Shown: one piece after another, positions 8,799 to 15,954 of the stretch
Numbering within the stretch: the first letter of the stretch is position 1
How the letters are laid out: every line of letters begins with the position of its first letter
Assembly (NCBI GenBank): GCA_021820105.1
Contig: JAKAED010000021.1
Coordinates: forward strand, 1 to 36,824
Reading direction: 5' to 3'
From: Actinomycetes bacterium
GTDB taxonomy: Bacteria > Actinomycetota > Thermoleophilia > Solirubrobacterales > Solirubrobacteraceae
Length of the DNA stretch: 36,824 nt
Made by a program: the position numbers and the translations under genes
The notes under the pieces: model-generated
The model's database searches: none
Told to the model about the DNA's origin: nothing
The model's input: only the letters and a program-made list of their open reading frames with translations

Positions 8799-8855
8799 GC
8801 ACTTTGGCTCTCGGGTGACACCGGGCCGGTGACGCGGCGGCTATCGTCTCTCACG

Positions 8856-10727
8856 GTGTGCGGCATCGGGGGCTGTGTGATGGAGTTCGGGGCGCGGCCA
8901 CCGCTGGAGCGCCTGCAGGCGCTCAGGGACGCGCTCAGCCACCGCGGACCTGACGACTCCGGGATCGAGGTCGTGGAGAACGTAGGTCTGGTCCACACGC
9001 GCCTGGCGATCCTCGACGTGGGGCCCAGCGCGCACCAGCCGATGCGCCATCCGGGCGGCAGGTTCTGGCTGGTCTACAACGGCGAGGTCTACAACCACCG
9101 GGAGCTGCGTGCCGGGTTCGAGCCCGGAGACTTCTCCGGTCACGGAGACACCGAGTCGATCATGTGGGCTCTGCAGCGCTCCGGGCTCGAGGCGGTCGCT
9201 GGGTTCAGCGGCCAGTTTGCCCTTGCCGCGCTTGATCTGGATTCCCGGCGACTGCTGCTCTGCCGGGATCGCTTTGGGGTGAAGCCGCTCTACCTTGCGA
9301 GCTTTGGCGGAGGCGTCTGGTTTGCCAGCGAGCCTGCCGCGCTGATCAGTGCCGGCGCACCGGCGCGGCCGGTTGATGCGGCCTTTGGCGCGATCCTCGT
9401 CGGCTCGCGCTACGGCGGCAGTGAGACTCTGCTCGACGGCATCCTGCGCCTGGGCCCGGGCGCGTGGGCGTCGATCCTGCTCGATGGAGGTCAGGTCACA
9501 TCGGGCCGCTGGTTCGCGCCGTCGGGCGAGGTCAGCCGTGATCTGTCGGAGCAGTTGGCCCGCTGCTCGCGCCGTCAACTGGCCGCTGAGCTCAAGCGGA
9601 CGCTGCGCAGCGCCGTCCACAGCACGCTGATGGCCGACGTCCCAGTCGGGGCGTTGCTCTCCGGTGGTGTGGATTCCAGCCTGCTGGTCGCGTTCGCCGC
9701 GGAGGAGCGCAGCGACCTGGTGGCGTTCGCGGCCAACCAGGCCGACAACGCTCGCTATGGCGAGGCGGGTTCCGCAAGACGGGTCGCCGCCCACCTCGGC
9801 GTCGAGCTCGACGTCACCGAGGTCACGCCCGCATCGTGGCGAGGCGCCTTTGTCGCGGCGACGATCCATTCCGGAGGGCCGCTGACCAACGCCAGCGCGG
9901 TGACGGTCGCGCAGTTGGCCGAGCGTGCCCAAGCTGCCGGCGTCAAGGTTCTGTTGACCGGGGAGGGCGCCGATGAGCTCTTTGGCGGCTACGGCGATCT
10001 GCACGCGGAGCGGTTCGGAGCAGTGCTGGCGCCCCACCATCGTCTCCTGCAGAGCCTTGAACAGGGCCTGGGCGAGAGACCACGGCTGCTGCGTGACCCG
10101 CATGCCACAGCGCGGTGGTTGCGCGACGCGCTCTCGGACGCGGTCAGGCCCAGGCGCTCCGCCGTCTGGACGATGCTGTCGATGCCGCTCGGGGGCCCAG
10201 ACCTCATGTATGAGGCGTTGCTCGCCTACGAGCATCATCCGCCGGAGGTCGCTCGCGCTGAGGCCGGGCTGCTCGCTCGGATGGACTACACCCTGTGCTG
10301 GCTGCTCAATCGGATGGACAAGAACCTGATGCAGCACGCGATTGAGGGGCGCGTTCCCTTCCTTGAGCCGGAGGTGGTCAGGCTCGCGGTGAACCTGCCG
10401 CTGGTGCAGCGGATCGCGCCGCTTTCCAAGGGCATCCTGCGTGACGTGGCGGCCTCCGTGCTGCCGGCTAAGGTCGCCTACCGGCCCAAACTCGCCGGGA
10501 TGGATTTTGACGCCGGTGACTGGATCGAGCAGGCGGCCGATCCGACCTTCCTCGCGGATGGGGTGCTGCGTGACGTGCTCCGTGTCCCGAGCGGTGAATG
10601 GGGGCGGGTGATGGCGGCTGGGAACGGTCACCTGCGCACGCGGATCTGGTCGGCCGAGGTCTGGTGTCGCTCGCTCTTCGAGGGCCACACCGAGGCACAG
10701 ATTGAGCAGGACCTGTGGCGTCGGTGA
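8856..10727 (+). CDS. asnB: Asparagine synthetase, glutamine-hydrolysing
   Basis: Converts aspartate, glutamine and ATP to asparagine, glutamate, AMP and PPi. The start decides function: GTG at 8856 puts the nucleophile Cys at residue 2 (CGIGG after Met removal), as the class II glutamine amidotransferase domain needs; an upstream in-frame start at 8829 would bury it. The amidotransferase domain (2-190) has RGPDDSG, NGEVYNHRELR and DRFGVKPLY. The synthetase domain has the PP-loop SGGVDSSLL near 269 and LLTGEGADELFGGY near 365. At 623 residues it is normal for AsnB-type proteins. AsnB paralogues also build amide bonds in specialised metabolism, but no such cluster is visible here. It lies 57 bases after the glycerol operon. 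Confidence 0.93.
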   Translation: MCGIGGCVMEFGARPPLERLQALRDALSHRGPDDSGIEVVENVGLVHTRLAILDVGPSAHQPMRHPGGRFWLVYNGEVYNHRELRAGFEPGDFSGHGDTESIMWALQRSGLEAVAGFSGQFALAALDLDSRRLLLCRDRFGVKPLYLASFGGGVWFASEPAALISAGAPARPVDAAFGAILVGSRYGGSETLLDGILRLGPGAWASILLDGGQVTSGRWFAPSGEVSRDLSEQLARCSRRQLAAELKRTLRSAVHSTLMADVPVGALLSGGVDSSLLVAFAAEERSDLVAFAANQADNARYGEAGSARRVAAHLGVELDVTEVTPASWRGAFVAATIHSGGPLTNASAVTVAQLAERAQAAGVKVLLTGEGADELFGGYGDLHAERFGAVLAPHHRLLQSLEQGLGERPRLLRDPHATARWLRDALSDAVRPRRSAVWTMLSMPLGGPDLMYEALLAYEHHPPEVARAEAGLLARMDYTLCWLLNRMDKNLMQHAIEGRVPFLEPEVVRLAVNLPLVQRIAPLSKGILRDVAASVLPAKVAYRPKLAGMDFDAGDWIEQAADPTFLADGVLRDVLRVPSGEWGRVMAAGNGHLRTRIWSAEVWCRSLFEGHTEAQIEQDLWRR

Positions 10728-10730
10728 CGG

Positions 10731-10748
10731 GCGCCGCGCGCACGGCGC
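10731..10748. terminator. Weak GC-rich hairpin after asnB
   Basis: GCGCCG and CGGCGC arms around a six-base loop, four bases after the asnB stop, with no T-tract. A short stem in GC-rich DNA, so only a candidate. Confidence 0.3.
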
Positions 10749-10772
10749 GCTGGCCGGCCTGGATCACACCAT

Positions 10773-10778
10773 TACAAT
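10773..10778 (+). promoter_or_regulatory. Predicted -10 element (TACAAT) of the membrane protein gene
   Basis: TACAAT differs from TATAAT by one base, in an AT-rich patch between asnB and the next ATG at 10812. The -35 is poor (TGGCCG about 16 bases upstream). A Shine-Dalgarno AGGA lies at 10804-10807, so this transcript has a leader of about 27 bases. Confidence 0.5.
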
Positions 10779-10811
10779 CGGACCTCCCCTCGAAGTCGAT
10801 GACAGGACGAT

Positions 10812-11777
10812 ATGGCCACCTCTGAGATCGCTGATCCGATCACCAACGCGACCAGTCCCCAGGCGAGCTCCGACTCCTCAGTGGTTGAGGGCGAGTTCAC
10901 CACCACGGTTCGGCTGGTCAGACTCCTGATCACGCTGCTCATCATCGCGGCGGTGGTGGCAGGTGTGGTGCGCGGCATCACCACCTCGGCCACCGGCAAG
11001 GCAGCGGTCGTGGACGGCCTGTACCTCACTGAGGCGGGGCTGGCGTCGGTCCTGATCCTGCTGGGCAGCCTTGTGGAGGGCTTTGGCTTTGGGCTCTCGC
11101 TGGGAACCCGCTGGCCCTACACGCGCAACATCCTCATGCTGCTGTTCGCGGGCGACCCGGAAGCGGCGCACCGGATCGTCGCGACGCTCGTAGGCTTGAT
11201 CGCCGTGGCGCTGGTGGTCCTGGCCCCGGGCTCGGCGACGATCAGTGGTCTGGTGCTGATCGTGATCACGGCTCTGTTCGGCGTCGGCACGCTGCACGTG
11301 CTTGCCGGCAGGCTCCCCTCGGTCGTGCACGGAACCCACGGTCTGCTGGCCTACAGCACGTTCCTCTGTTATCTGAGCACGCTCTTCTTCCCGCACATCA
11401 ACTTCTGGTCCTACCTCGGTACGACGGTGCCGCTGCACGCGCTGCTGCTGACCGTGTTCCTGGGCGGCATGACGACCGGACAGCGTGGCTTCGGCAAGGC
11501 GATTGGGGCCTTTGACTGGCCGCGTCGCCTGCCGCAGCTCGTGACGATCGTGCACATCTTCTCGGCACTGGCAGTGGTCGCCACCATCGGCTCACTCATG
11601 CCCCAGTACCCGGTCGCGCTGTACATCGCCGTGGCACAGGTCGCGGTGGGCTTCCTGCTCTTTCACGCGGTCAACCTCAGGCCCAAGAATCCGGGCATCC
11701 TGGTGGCCTTTCATCAGGCGATGGTGCTGGGCATCACGATCTCCATCGTCGCCCAGAGCACGGGACTGCACTCATAG
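10812..11777 (+). CDS. Polytopic membrane protein with conserved His residues (COX15/CtaA-like?)
   Basis: A 321-residue protein with a hydrophilic N-terminus (about 30 residues) and roughly eight hydrophobic segments. Several helices carry His at positions that could be heme ligands or a quinol site: AAHRIVATL, VVHGTHGLLAY, VPLHALLL, IVHIFSALA, LLFHAVNLR and AFHQAMVLG. That pattern is reminiscent of heme-A synthase (COX15/CtaA) or cytochrome b-type proteins, but I see no diagnostic signature and cannot assign a reaction. Start ATG with AGGA seven bases upstream. The neighbours asnB and a secreted GH25-like protein give no clear link. Confidence 0.65.
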   Translation: MATSEIADPITNATSPQASSDSSVVEGEFTTTVRLVRLLITLLIIAAVVAGVVRGITTSATGKAAVVDGLYLTEAGLASVLILLGSLVEGFGFGLSLGTRWPYTRNILMLLFAGDPEAAHRIVATLVGLIAVALVVLAPGSATISGLVLIVITALFGVGTLHVLAGRLPSVVHGTHGLLAYSTFLCYLSTLFFPHINFWSYLGTTVPLHALLLTVFLGGMTTGQRGFGKAIGAFDWPRRLPQLVTIVHIFSALAVVATIGSLMPQYPVALYIAVAQVAVGFLLFHAVNLRPKNPGILVAFHQAMVLGITISIVAQSTGLHS

Positions 11778-11801
11778 CCTTGTAGTGCTCCTCCCTGGGA
11801 C

Positions 11802-12626
11802 ATGAGGTCGGCAGGCCGCTTCGGGGTCCGAGCGCGGTGGATCGTCGCGCTGGCGCTCTCGCTCATCGCGATCGTCGTGCTCGTGATCGCACTGATCGTG
11901 AGCTCAGCTCCGAGTCGCGGATACGACGCGTCCTACCCGCAGTGCCGGAGTTCATATCCACCAAACCCGCTGTTCGGGATCGTCGGTGTGAACGGCGGCA
12001 AGCCCAACAACGCCAACCCCTGCCTAGCTGACGAACTGGACTGGGGCAGGCGAGCACCGGGACTGAAGCGGCCGGCACAGCCGGCGCTGTCGCTGTACAT
12101 CGTCACCGGCAATCCGGGGGCGCTGCATGTCGCTGACTGGCCGCGTGGAGGCTCAGCTCGGCCCTACGGTCGCTGCAACAGCCTGCTGACCGACGCCTGC
12201 TCGTACCTCTACGGTGAGCAGCGCGCCTTTGACTCCTACCGTCGCGTGTCGGCGCTGGATCCCGCTCTTGCCCGGACTTCGCCGTGGTGGCTGGACGTTG
12301 AGCTGGGCGAGGATTGGGCGGGCACCTACGACTTGAACATCGCGGCGCTGCGGGGCTATCTCGCCGGGCTGCGGCGGGCCGGCGTCGGCGGGCCGATCGG
12401 CGTCTACTCGACGGCCGCTCAGTGGCATGACATCACCGGTCTGACCGCGCAGACGACCACGAGGGCACTGGGACGGTTGTTGGGCTGGGTGGGCGGTACC
12501 GGCTTGACCCTCATCGAGGCCCGACAGAACTGCGCGAGTGGCGGCTTCACCGGCCTCGCGCCCACCCTGGCGCAGTATCAGGTCGGTGGGTTCGATGCGG
12601 ACCTGCGCTGCTCCGGGGCGGCGTGA
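11802..12626 (+). CDS. Membrane-anchored GH25-like extracellular protein of unknown function
   Basis: An N-terminal basic stretch and one hydrophobic segment (about residues 13-35) form a signal anchor; the rest should be outside the cell. The mature part begins YDASYPQC and has GIVGVNGGKPNN, WWLDVE, GVYSTAAQWHDITG and a final YQVGGFDADL. This order resembles the TIM-barrel lysozyme-like family (GH25) and DUF1906-type proteins: a first strand with YD, a D-x-E on a central strand, a GVYS strand and a Q-x-x strand. The D-x-E (LDVE) could be catalytic. Six Cys may form disulphides. No clear Shine-Dalgarno precedes the ATG, and the gene follows the membrane protein by 24 bases. Peptidoglycan cleavage is a guess from fold. 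Confidence 0.6.
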   Translation: MRSAGRFGVRARWIVALALSLIAIVVLVIALIVSSAPSRGYDASYPQCRSSYPPNPLFGIVGVNGGKPNNANPCLADELDWGRRAPGLKRPAQPALSLYIVTGNPGALHVADWPRGGSARPYGRCNSLLTDACSYLYGEQRAFDSYRRVSALDPALARTSPWWLDVELGEDWAGTYDLNIAALRGYLAGLRRAGVGGPIGVYSTAAQWHDITGLTAQTTTRALGRLLGWVGGTGLTLIEARQNCASGGFTGLAPTLAQYQVGGFDADLRCSGAA

Positions 12627-12647
12627 GCTCGGACCGCTCCGGAGCAG
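12608..12647. terminator. Hairpin between convergent genes
   Basis: CTGCTCCGG pairs with CCGGAGCAG (9 bp) around a 22-base loop, spanning the end of the GH25-like gene and stopping just before the end of the opposing gene at 12649. It could serve both directions, but the large loop makes it uncertain. Confidence 0.4.
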
Positions 12648-12648
12648 G

Positions 12649-13389
12649 TCAGAGTCGTGCTATGACGAGCCCGGTTGCCAGCACGACCATGGCCAACCAG
12701 AGGGCTGACAGAGCGCCCTCGAGCGGCGCAAGCAGCACCTTCTCGTCAAGCGGACGCGCGTGGCCATCACGGAGCACCTGCTGACCCGTAAGTGAGCTCG
12801 TGCGCCTGCGCAGTTCACGCGCGGGGGTTGACAGGCGTCGCTGGGCAAGGCTCAGCAGGGTGCAGGCGATCGCCACCAGGACACCCTCGGTCCGGATGTT
12901 CCTGGCCTCAACAAACCAGCCCGTCAGCGCCGGAAAGCCTCCCCATGCAAGGGCGAACCAGAGGTCCGTGTGGAAGCGCCCGCCGAACAGTTCCAGGTTG
13001 TAGGCCAACGCCATGAAGGTGCCGATCACGATGAACGGTGTCAGCCAGGGAGAGACCGTGAAGATCGCCACGATGCCGATCACGATCGCGCCCCCGAGTC
13101 CACCCGCGGCCAGGACGATCAGCACCCGTCGTGAGATGTGGGTGCCCAGCGGACGGCCCACCAGCTCATCAAGGGCATGGCAGGCGACCCCCAGCGCGAG
13201 CAGAAACGCTCCCAGCGCCGCTGCCAGACGCCACCACACAAAGGTCGGAGCGAGCGCAGCGCCGATCGCCACATAGCTCAGATGCCAGGCGGTGTAGGGC
13301 GGGTGCAGGACCGTCACCAGGTCGCGCCAGCCGCCTGAGGCAAGTGCGTAGAACGCGGGACGCGGAGCCTCTGCCCTATCGCTCGACAT
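12649..13389 (-). CDS. UbiA-like polytopic membrane protein
   Basis: A 246-residue protein with about six to seven membrane segments. It recalls the UbiA prenyltransferase fold: an entry helix after LHPPYTAWHLSYVAIGAAL, a loop ALDELVGRPLGTHIS where UbiA proteins have their first Asp-rich motif followed by RPL, and AYNLELFGGRFHTDLWF at the place of the second. The first motif lacks the NDxxDxxxD spacing, so activity as a prenyltransferase is doubtful; the C-terminal 60 residues are hydrophilic before a last helix. Its start overlaps the end of the upstream methyltransferase gene by 14 bases, so the two are coupled. A quinone- or isoprenoid-related role is inferred from that pairing. Confidence 0.55.
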   Translation of the reverse strand: MSSDRAEAPRPAFYALASGGWRDLVTVLHPPYTAWHLSYVAIGAALAPTFVWWRLAAALGAFLLALGVACHALDELVGRPLGTHISRRVLIVLAAGGLGGAIVIGIVAIFTVSPWLTPFIVIGTFMALAYNLELFGGRFHTDLWFALAWGGFPALTGWFVEARNIRTEGVLVAIACTLLSLAQRRLSTPARELRRRTSSLTGQQVLRDGHARPLDEKVLLAPLEGALSALWLAMVVLATGLVIARL

Positions 13390-14101
13390 TGCCGTCTCGG
13401 ACGCCCGTGACGACGATGCCTGCGCCGAAGCTCATGTTCCGCTGGTGCACGTTGGCGATCCCGGCGCTGCGCCAGAGGCTCGGCAGATCCGGATACTCGC
13501 GGTGGAAGTGCTCAATGCTGGGTCCCAGGAAACGTCCGACGCGATACCAATCGCGCGATACGGTCAGACCCAGGAGCGGCAGTCCAGCGCGTGTATGCAG
13601 GCGCCACAGTGCCAACAGCCGTGGGTCGGCCGGAACGCCGAACTCAACCATCCCGATGTGTCCGCCCGGTTTGACCACTCGTGCGAGCTCGCGCAGTGTC
13701 GCGCCGGGGTCGTCCACATAGCGCAGCAGATAGGTGAATGACAGGGCGTCAAACTCGCCGTCGCTGAACGGGAGCGCCTCTGCCTCGCCCCGCTGGAATG
13801 AGAGCCGGTCGGCCAGTTGCGGGGTACCGCTCAGCCGTGTGATGGCGCCATTCAGCATCGACTCGCTCTGGTCGATCCCGACCACCGATGCGCCCCGCCC
13901 CGCCATCGCAAAGGCGACCATGCCGGTGCCTGTTGCCACATCAAGCACGCGCATTCCCGGCCGCGGGTTGATTTCGTCAACCAGCGCTCGGCGCCAGCGC
14001 GGGTCCTGGCCAAAGCTCATGACCGCGCCGACCCGGTCGTAGTGAGCGGGCAGGCCACGGAACAGCTCCACCGCGTGGCGCTTGCGTTGTGACTGCATCA
14101 A
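13376..14101 (-). CDS. Class I SAM-dependent methyltransferase, UbiE/MenG-like
   Basis: A 241-residue methyltransferase. The N-terminal helix has FRGLPAHYDRVGAVMSFGQDPRWRR, as in UbiE/MenG proteins. Motif I is VLDVATGTGMVAFAMA, the acidic end of strand 2 is VVGIDQSESML, EALPFSDGEFDALS covers motif II, and VVKPGGHIGMVEF is motif III. UbiE/MenG methylate demethylmenaquinone or related quinols. The overlapping downstream gene encodes a UbiA-like membrane protein, which would suit a lipid-quinone or prenyl-lipid substrate. The canonical MenG may lie elsewhere, so I leave the symbol empty. The gene is divergent from the CBS protein with 76 bases between. Confidence 0.8.
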   Translation of the reverse strand: MMQSQRKRHAVELFRGLPAHYDRVGAVMSFGQDPRWRRALVDEINPRPGMRVLDVATGTGMVAFAMAGRGASVVGIDQSESMLNGAITRLSGTPQLADRLSFQRGEAEALPFSDGEFDALSFTYLLRYVDDPGATLRELARVVKPGGHIGMVEFGVPADPRLLALWRLHTRAGLPLLGLTVSRDWYRVGRFLGPSIEHFHREYPDLPSLWRSAGIANVHQRNMSFGAGIVVTGVRDGNVER

Positions 14102-14122
14102 CGCTGAAGCCTACGACAGTCA

Positions 14123-14152
14123 TTGAGCGACACGCGCTAAGCCTTGTATCTT
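14123..14152 (+). promoter_or_regulatory. Predicted promoter of the CBS-domain gene
   Basis: TTGAGC (14123-14128), an 18-base spacer and TATCTT (14147-14152) give a start near 14159, followed by a good Shine-Dalgarno GAGAGGAG at 14165-14172 before the ATG at 14178. Confidence 0.45.
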
Positions 14153-14161
14153 TTGTTACAA
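14144..14161. promoter_or_regulatory. Inverted repeat TTGTA-N8-TACAA over the CBS gene promoter
   Basis: Perfect 5-base arms separated by eight T-rich bases, covering the proposed -10 and transcription start. Its position suits a repressor operator. The DNA here is far more AT-rich than its surroundings. No cognate regulator is evident nearby. Confidence 0.45.
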
Positions 14162-14177
14162 ATCGAGAGGAGCGGTC

Positions 14178-14579
14178 ATGTATGTGCGCGAAGCAATGAG
14201 CGGTGATGTCTTCACGGTCGGCCCCGCACACACGCTGCGGGTGGTCGCTCAGATGATGAGCGCCCGCGGCATTGGTGCCGCCGCTGTGATCGATGAGCAG
14301 CAGGCGGGTCCGGGCATCATCACCGAACGGGACATTCTGCATTCAGTGGGCCGTGGGGAGGTCCCGGATGAGGAGCGCGTGAGTGAGCATCTGACCGCCG
14401 ACGTGATTCTGGCCGCGCCCGATTGGCGGCTTGAGCAGGCGGCAGCTGAGATGATCCGCGGTGGCTTCAGACACGTCATCGTCGTGGACGGGCCCGCCGT
14501 GGTGGGGATCCTGTCAATGCGGGACATCGTGCGCAGTTGGACTGCTGAGCTTGTGACCGCGGGGGCGGCAGTGGCCTGA
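14178..14579 (+). CDS. Tandem CBS-domain protein
   Basis: A 133-residue stand-alone Bateman module. The first CBS motif spans about residues 1-60 (VREAMSGDVFTVGP, then AAAVIDEQQAGPGIITERDIL) and the second about 70-125 (VSEHLTADVILAAPDWRLEQAAAEMI, then HVIVVDGPAVVGILSMRDIV). Such pairs bind adenosine nucleotides (AMP, ATP, NADH or SAM) and sense energy state. There is no fused catalytic domain, so it probably acts through a partner protein. A strong Shine-Dalgarno (GAGAGGAG) sits five bases before the ATG. An inverted repeat lies over the promoter and a strong hairpin follows the gene, so it looks monocistronic. Confidence 0.9.
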   Translation: MYVREAMSGDVFTVGPAHTLRVVAQMMSARGIGAAAVIDEQQAGPGIITERDILHSVGRGEVPDEERVSEHLTADVILAAPDWRLEQAAAEMIRGGFRHVIVVDGPAVVGILSMRDIVRSWTAELVTAGAAVA

Positions 14580-14604
14580 CCCTCAATTGGGGGTCGGCTG
14601 ATCC

Positions 14605-14652
14605 GACGTTCAGCCGCAGGCCGCCTCCGGGATCGGCCTGCGGCTGAACGTC
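14605..14652. terminator. Long perfect hairpin, bidirectional terminator
   Basis: An 18-bp perfect stem (arms 14605-14622 and 14635-14652, starting GACGTTCAGCCG and ending CGGCTGAACGTC) with a 12-base loop. It lies between the end of the CBS gene at 14579 and the end of the opposing small gene at 14704, so it can stop both transcripts. Confidence 0.8.
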
Positions 14653-14703
14653 ATGCGTCGTGGTGGGTCCGCGTGATGGGTGTTGCCGGCACGCGACCCA
14701 GGC

Positions 14704-14862
14704 TCAGGACTGCTTGGACAGCGTGACCTTCACAGCAGCGTCGTCGCTGTCGCCGTCATGATCCGGGGCGCCGGCCTTCTCCGTGGTCTCGGGCTTGGCG
14801 GCCGCCTGCATCGACTGGGCTAGCAGGGCTGTGTTGGCTCCACCGACTGCTTGAACGCTCAT
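14704..14862 (-). CDS. Small protein of 52 residues, function unknown
   Basis: An open frame from ATG 14860-14862 to TGA 14704-14706. The strongest support is a near-ideal Shine-Dalgarno, AAAGGAG, five bases before the ATG, and the long hairpin that follows its stop. The protein begins MSVQAVGGANTALLAQSMQ, an Ala/Gln-rich amphipathic segment, then KPETTEKAG, an acidic stretch HDGDSDDAA and a basic end VKVTLSKQS. There is no signal peptide, Cys or membrane segment. I do not recognise the family. It is divergent from the secreted glycosidase-like gene. Its small size would hide it from a 60-residue cut-off. Confidence 0.65.
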   Translation of the reverse strand: MSVQAVGGANTALLAQSMQAAAKPETTEKAGAPDHDGDSDDAAVKVTLSKQS

Positions 14863-14927
14863 GACTACTCCTTTTGTTGGTGCGTCGTTCTATGGCATCG
14901 GCTGTCCTGGGAAGATCGTTTAGCTTT

Positions 14928-15884
14928 ATGAGCCACTTCTCACACTTGCGACGCGCTCAACGCGCCGTCGCTGTCGGCGCGGCAGTTGGCGCAGCCGTCG
15001 TCGGCGCCGGGGCGCCCGCGACGCGAGCCATGTCGCCGGCGCTCAGGCCAGCTCCGCTCTACGGCGTCACGGTCGATGAGTTGCGGAACCTGTCTGAGAC
15101 GGTCAGGGCGCTGGCCGCACTGCCCGTGCGCGCGGTGACACGCGTGTACCTGGACGCGCACCTGCCGCTCGCCTACTACGAGCCCCGGGTTGCTCGCATC
15201 CACGCGGTCAGCGGCGTGATGGCGGAACTGCTCGACTCATCGGATGAGCGGATGACCTCCACCGCTGCTCTCAGGGGGCGTGTCATCTCCTACCTCTCGG
15301 GCCTCGGCCACAGCGTGGACATCTGGGAGGTGGGCAACGAGGTCAACGGTGCCTGGGCCGGAGCGCCAACAGCCGTTGAGGCGAAGCTCCGCGTTGCCTA
15401 CGACCTGGTGCACGCCGCCGGTCGCGCAACGGCCCTGACCCTCTACGCGAACGATTTTGGGCCCAACCATTGCGGTGATGGCCATGCGGAGCTGACGCCG
15501 CTCCAGTTCGCCCGCCGGTACATCCCGGCGGCCGTGCGCCTCGGACTGAGCTATGTCCTGCTCTCCTACTACCCGACGCAGTGCGGCGGTTTGGAGCCCA
15601 CCGCGAGCCAGCTGAGAGCCCACCTGGTGCGGCTCCACGCACTGTTCCCCAGGAGCCGGCTCGGCTTTGGGGAGCTCGGTCTGCCACGTCCAACCACGAA
15701 GCTGACGCTTACGCGCGCGGAGCAGATCATGCGCTGGGGGTACGGGCTCAACCCGAACCTGGGCTACTACGCAGGCGGCTACTTCTGGTGGTATGCGGCG
15801 GAGGACGCGCTCCGGCCTTCCGGACCCCTGAGCGCGCAGTTGAGCAACGCGCTGAAACTCGAGCAGCGAGCGCTGGGAGGTTGA
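14928..15884 (+). CDS. Secreted glycoside-hydrolase-like TIM-barrel protein
   Basis: With the ATG at 14928 the N-terminus is a Sec signal peptide: a basic RRAQR stretch, a long Ala/Val/Gly core and a possible cleavage after ATRA near residue 34. Two upstream starts (TTG 14874, ATG 14892) are in frame but would place charged residues before the signal. The mature part shows features of GH5/GH39-type barrels: DIWEVGNEVNG, with the Asn-Glu pair that holds the acid/base Glu, and RLGFGELGLPR near the end, where the nucleophile Glu should be. SYYPTQCGG and GGYFWWYAAED fit substrate-cleft strands. The substrate cannot be told. No regulator or sugar transporter lies nearby. Confidence 0.65.
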   Translation: MSHFSHLRRAQRAVAVGAAVGAAVVGAGAPATRAMSPALRPAPLYGVTVDELRNLSETVRALAALPVRAVTRVYLDAHLPLAYYEPRVARIHAVSGVMAELLDSSDERMTSTAALRGRVISYLSGLGHSVDIWEVGNEVNGAWAGAPTAVEAKLRVAYDLVHAAGRATALTLYANDFGPNHCGDGHAELTPLQFARRYIPAAVRLGLSYVLLSYYPTQCGGLEPTASQLRAHLVRLHALFPRSRLGFGELGLPRPTTKLTLTRAEQIMRWGYGLNPNLGYYAGGYFWWYAAEDALRPSGPLSAQLSNALKLEQRALGG

Positions 15885-15902
15885 GCGCTGAGCGCTGAGC
15901 GC
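15882..15902 (+). repeat. Three perfect tandem copies of TGAGCGC
   Basis: The 7-base unit is repeated three times end to end, beginning with the stop codon of the glycosidase-like gene. It may be slippage-prone. A hairpin overlaps its last copy. Confidence 0.8.
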
Positions 15903-15934
15903 GTGGCCGGGCACCTGAGAGGCGGCCCACGCGC
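15899..15934. terminator. Candidate terminator hairpin
   Basis: GCGCGTGG (15899-15906) pairs with CCACGCGC (15927-15934); two further G-C pairs are possible across a one-base bulge. It lies 15 bases after the glycosidase-like gene. Confidence 0.45.
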
Positions 15935-15954
15935 CGACCTGGGAAACTCATGGA

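Noticed and set aside
8829-8855. Upstream start for asparagine synthetase
   Set aside because: It would put nine residues before the catalytic Cys, which must be N-terminal after Met removal.
8841-10688. A 615-codon open frame antisense to asnB
   Set aside because: It mirrors the AsnB frame in high-GC DNA, has no recognisable domain, and AsnB on the other strand has complete catalytic motifs.
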